Shown: piece by piece, positions 62,309 through 64,000 of the stretch
How positions within the stretch are numbered: position 1 is the first letter of the stretch
How the letters are laid out: each line of letters starts with the position of its first letter
Source: Dictyobacter kobayashii
Lineage (GTDB): Bacteria; Chloroflexota; Ktedonobacteria; Ktedonobacterales; Ktedonobacteraceae
Length of the DNA: 64,000 nt
NCBI RefSeq assembly: GCF_003967555.1
Contig: NZ_BIFS01000001.1
Location: 5,828,001 to 5,892,000, forward strand
Direction: 5' to 3'
The notes under the pieces: model-generated
What the model saw: only the letters and a program-made list of their open reading frames with translations
Databases searched by the model: none
Told to the model about the DNA's origin: nothing
Program-made: the position numbers and the translations under genes

Positions 62309-62718
62309 AATTATCGTACTCTCCAGGAATCCAGGTAAAACAAAAGTGATTGTGAATTGGGACGCATTCAGATGTCACACTTCAATGCGCAACTACTCGC
62401 TTCACTTTTAGTATAACAAGCGTATTTAAACCTGTCAATGGCGTTTGGTGGTGAAAATTAGTGTAAATATTCTTGTTCTTATACCATATAATGTGGTTTT
62501 GATGGTGGATATGCTATGGATGATGATTTGTGTTAGCTGTAGAGGAACATCATCCTGGGGATCTCTCATATGCAGGAAAGCACAATCTGGCTGGTTTTAC
62601 CCGCCAACAATCTTAGATGGTGATATTTCTGGCAATTAACCGCCTTAGTTTCCCTTCAACTGTGTTATAATAGTGAGGAAGATCTGTTCTAATTATCTTA
62701 TTCGAAGAGGCGACTACT
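62309..62718. other. Divergent spacer between efflux pump and CGNR gene
   Basis: Contains promoters for both genes; only the plus-strand one (62663-62671) is convincing. No repeat or additional gene seen. Confidence 0.5.
62663..62671 (+). promoter_or_regulatory. Extended -10 promoter element
   Basis: TGTTATAAT: a TGn extension joined to a perfect TATAAT, 48 bases before the CGNR start. No good -35 element is seen, as is usual for extended -10 promoters. Confidence 0.55.
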
Positions 62719-63267
62719 ATGATCTCTGAACCACTTACACGGCTTCAAGAATGTATCAATACACGTTTTGGGGTAAAGCGTGCGGATGAATGGGGAGATC
62801 CAGAGCAGCTTCGCGCCTGGTTGGTGCAGCGGCACTGGTTGACCGAAGAACAGGTTGTGACTCAGAGTGACTATCACCGCATGATCGAAGTGCGAGAAGC
62901 CATACGAGGGCTTTTACATATGAATACCGATGGTGTGGTGGAGGCGGCCCACATTGAGGCACTGAATCATCTTACCAGGCGTGTAGCATTGCAGGTCTCG
63001 TTCCAGCAAGATGGACGGGCTGACCTTATATCTGAGCACACAGGTGTTGATGGCGTGGTTGCGACATTGTTTGGTATTGTGTTTACCGCCATGGCAAATG
63101 GAAGCTGGAGCCGGTTCAAAGTTTGCCATAACGAGCGCTGCCAACGTGTATTCTACGATACCTCAAAGAATCGTTCAGGCACATGGTGTTCAATGAAAAT
63201 ATGTGGGAGCCGTGCCAAGGCCCGTGCGTATCAACAGCGCCTCCACCATAAGGAAGGTGTAGTATAA
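62719..63267 (+). CDS. CGNR zinc-finger protein (ABATE-type putative regulator)
   Basis: 182 residues. The C-terminal 45 residues are a CGNR finger: FKVCHNERCQRVFYDTSKNR and then WCSMKICGSRAKARAYQQR, with four Cys and the CGSR variant of the CGNR box. The N-terminal domain (about 5-125) matches the ABATE-like stress-response domain. Members are thought to regulate transcription, often near transporters. GAAGAGGCGA precedes the ATG. Divergent from the efflux pump. Confidence 0.87.
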   Translation: MISEPLTRLQECINTRFGVKRADEWGDPEQLRAWLVQRHWLTEEQVVTQSDYHRMIEVREAIRGLLHMNTDGVVEAAHIEALNHLTRRVALQVSFQQDGRADLISEHTGVDGVVATLFGIVFTAMANGSWSRFKVCHNERCQRVFYDTSKNRSGTWCSMKICGSRAKARAYQQRLHHKEGVV

Positions 63268-63270
63268 AAT

Positions 63271-63714
63271 TTATAGACGCTTTGCCGGCTCGGCCAATTG
63301 TTTCATCTGGTCCCAGGGAATAGAAGGTTGTGGGAGACCGCGTTTGCGCAAGATTTGTTTCATGGTACGCCTGGCATGCATGAGTGTCGTAAGTGGCCCT
63401 GGCGCTCCTGCCATATTCATACCTGGCAAAAATCGTTGAACATGAAAAAGAGAAATATCTTCCTGATGTTCTAACGTGCCTTGAAGGGAAAAACTTTTGA
63501 GCTGCCAAAGTTTTTCGTCATGAGAATGGCAGAGGAATCCAGCAGGCCCTGGCATGATCTGGACATCCACAGGCAGATGTACCCGTAAAACCTGTTCAGT
63601 CTCATCAACTTGTGGGTGACAACGTACACTCACAGGATATCCTTGAGCATCGATGCCTGTGAGAACGGCATCATGAAAAGAACGCAGGTACCCCTCGAGC
63701 TTAGTATTTTCCAT
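63271..63714 (-). CDS. Split-barrel flavin-binding-like protein
   Basis: 147 residues. The start (GYLRSFHDAVLTGIDAQGYP) and the strand pattern resemble the pyridoxamine 5'-phosphate oxidase-like split barrel, which binds FMN, F420 or heme. It starts inside the end of the upstream gene (14-base overlap, ATGGAAAATACTAA), so the two are translationally coupled. Function unknown. Its stop is only four bases from the convergent CGNR gene stop. Confidence 0.6.
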   Translation of the reverse strand: MENTKLEGYLRSFHDAVLTGIDAQGYPVSVRCHPQVDETEQVLRVHLPVDVQIMPGPAGFLCHSHDEKLWQLKSFSLQGTLEHQEDISLFHVQRFLPGMNMAGAPGPLTTLMHARRTMKQILRKRGLPQPSIPWDQMKQLAEPAKRL

Positions 63715-64000
63715 GATTCACCTCAATTGTTTGGCCTGCTTGCTGCATATTCCCTTCTGGATACCAATGGATAGAATGTGGAGTGATATAGATACACCAA
63801 CGAATATAATACCAGCTCATGAGCTTACGAGACAACGCATTGCTGCTATAGCCTCGACTGGAGGGCTGGCGTTGATAGAGCTCCCTCCAGAACCTTTTCA
63901 TATCTTCATTTAACACCACGATCTCATCAGAAACCGTCGCGTTTCCTTGCACCAAAACTATGGGAGGAGTCGTCAGTCCGCTTCCGGTTGGATCAGAGAA
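63701..64000 (-). CDS. C-terminal part of a pyridoxamine-phosphate-oxidase-like protein, cut by window edge
   Basis: The minus-strand frame is open from the window edge to the stop at 63701 and reads SDPTGSGLTTPPIVLVQGNA, then a long helix (DEIVVLNEDMKRFWREL) and SWYYIRWCIYITPHSIHWYP. This pattern (LVQGxAxV and RIRIYVTPxRIxWWP) is the C-terminal half of PNPOx-like split-barrel proteins. The 5' end lies outside the window. First gene of a coupled pair with 63271. Confidence 0.7.
   Translation of the reverse strand, partial: FSDPTGSGLTTPPIVLVQGNATVSDEIVVLNEDMKRFWRELYQRQPSSRGYSSNALSRKLMSWYYIRWCIYITPHSIHWYPEGNMQQAGQTIEVNHGKY

Overview
The window looks like a chromosomal piece of a large-genome, moderate-GC soil bacterium, most likely a member of the Ktedonobacteria (Chloroflexota). 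This is inferred from gene content: an XRE-NB-ARC-TPR regulator, a TIR-TPR protein, a cyclase-ATPase-TPR protein, a stand-alone Clp N-domain protein, several HtrA-type proteases, a CBM56 laminarinase and many dispersed hairpin repeats. No rRNA, tRNA or CRISPR array was recognised.

Left part (1-15.6 kb): a LOG-family hydrolase, an unknown protein, a secreted protein, a secreted GH16 beta-1,3-glucanase with its LacI-type regulator and a palindromic operator, a secreted purine-nucleoside-permease-like protein, glgB, a DksA-like protein, a membrane protein with two lectin-like domains and a RimL-type acetyltransferase. Next (15.8-30 kb): an XRE-NB-ARC-TPR protein divergent from a small membrane protein and an LRR protein, an oxidoreductase, a P450/TetR divergent pair, an ECF sigma factor with a membrane beta-propeller partner, a PhzF-like protein, an unknown protein and an lspA-rluD operon.

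Middle (30-47.5 kb): a small RiPP-like precursor candidate with an arginine-rich core, a TIR-TPR protein, a membrane protein behind a good sigma-70 promoter carrying a LexA-type box, an esterase, an HU protein, a DUF6602-like/zinc-ribbon/SDR fusion, a DsrE protein, an erythromycin-esterase homologue, a PAS histidine kinase, an RHH-Clp_N protein under a striking inverted-repeat operator, a methyltransferase, a cyclase-ATPase-TPR giant and a RibD-like reductase. Right part (47.7-64 kb): a Tet(M)-type ribosomal protection GTPase, a substrate-binding protein, an acetyltransferase, a DUF4337 protein, two Gfo/Idh/MocA oxidoreductases, three trypsin-like/PDZ proteases interrupted by a complete IS4-type element with 16-bp terminal repeats and a 9-bp target duplication, a DHA2 efflux pump with a divergent CGNR regulator, and two flavin split-barrel proteins.

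Twelve genes are broken by 16 frameshifts. Every one is repaired by adding a single base, mostly in a short homopolymer run, and housekeeping genes such as glgB and lspA are among them. The simplest reading is systematic one-base deletion error in the sequence, so I give these genes as single CDS spans and state where the frame breaks.
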